Source: Acidimicrobiaceae bacterium
Lineage (GTDB): Bacteria; Actinomycetota; Acidimicrobiia; Acidimicrobiales; RAAP-2
Reading direction: 5' to 3'
NCBI GenBank assembly: GCA_003162395.1
Contig: PMON01000069.1
Location: 11,277-43,842 of the forward strand
DNA length: 32,566 bases
The position numbers and the translations under genes were made by a program. The notes under the pieces are model-generated. The model was not told the DNA's origin. It did no database searches and saw only the letters and a program-made list of their open reading frames with translations. Below are positions 32,433 to 32,566 of this stretch, in pieces. Every line of letters begins with the position of its first letter. The stretch's first letter is position 1.

Positions 32433-32566
32433 CGATCACTCCGGAGTCATAGAGGCGGCCGAGGGCCGCGACGTAGGCCTCGACGTCGTCGTGCTCGACG
32501 TGAGCCGACACCGCGGCGCGGGCGCACTCGTGGTGCTCGAGGTCGACGACGAGCTCGACGAGCTCC
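32422..32566 (-). CDS. mftB: MftB, mycofactocin precursor chaperone (C-terminal part)
   Basis: Only the last 47 codons are in the window, ending YVAALGRLYDSGVIDGR then TGA at 32422-32424. MftB is a PqqD-like peptide chaperone that presents MftA to MftC. The position immediately before and overlapping mftC, and the helical winged-helix-like tail (EAYVAALGRLYDSGVI), fit MftB. The fragment alone is too short to prove the family. mftA is expected further right. Confidence 0.75.
   Translation of the reverse strand, partial: ELVELVVDLEHHECARAAVSAHVEHDDVEAYVAALGRLYDSGVIDGR

Overview
This window is GC-rich DNA with dense, mostly overlapping genes, many GTG starts and GTGA/ATGA stop-start overlaps. 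The gene content (Arg/Asn-rich Rho insertion, mycofactocin genes with a Fix-type electron-transfer flavoprotein, ECF transporter, PaaX-like regulator, acyl-ACP desaturase) points to an actinobacterium. The mycofactocin/Fix/OYE combination would suit a deep-branching class such as Acidimicrobiia, but that placement is inference, not something the sequence proves.

Layout. (1) 1-5135, minus strand: lysA-hom-thrC in an overlapping operon (diaminopimelate decarboxylase, homoserine dehydrogenase, threonine synthase), followed by rho, which runs off the left edge. (2) 5200-5350: a decayed N-terminal scrap of a membrane acyltransferase containing a 10-bp tandem repeat. (3) 5495-10501: an intact tRNA-Arg(CCG) followed by a small, visibly less GC-rich integrated island. 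It holds a tyrosine integrase broken by two single-base insertions, a secreted and a membrane protein of unknown role, a first right-end repeat with a copy of the tRNA 3' end, a HigBA-type toxin-antitoxin pair, and a second right-end repeat with another tRNA 3' copy. The three att-like copies and paired 13-bp-period TGACGATCA arm repeats mark two tandem units. (4) 10.5-15.0 kb: soluble acyl-ACP desaturase, a secreted seven-repeat protein with fibronectin type III domains, and glutamate dehydrogenase on the opposite strand.

(5) 15.15-20.78 kb, plus strand: a cobalamin riboswitch followed by five closely spaced or overlapping genes. These are a secreted alpha/alpha-barrel (prenyltransferase-like repeat) protein, a membrane-anchored DUF4430-like protein, an EcfT, a fused double EcfA ATPase and an S-component-like membrane protein. 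Eukaryotic transcobalamin/intrinsic factor is an alpha6/alpha6 barrel joined to a DUF4430-like beta domain. The first two genes therefore look like a split bacterial transcobalamin feeding an ECF vitamin B12 importer. This is the most interesting system in the window.

(6) 20.78-22.56 kb: a PaaX-family regulator divergent from a membrane fatty-acid desaturase, whose promoter predicts a leaderless mRNA. (7) 22.59-32.57 kb, minus strand: one translationally coupled mycofactocin operon read mftB-mftC-OYE2-OYE1-fixB-fixC-fixX-fixA-mftE-SDR. It combines biosynthesis of the peptide-derived redox cofactor with two FadH/OYE-type flavoenzymes, a FixABCX electron-transfer module and a mycofactocin-type SDR dehydrogenase. 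mftD and mftF are not in the visible part; mftA would lie beyond the right edge.
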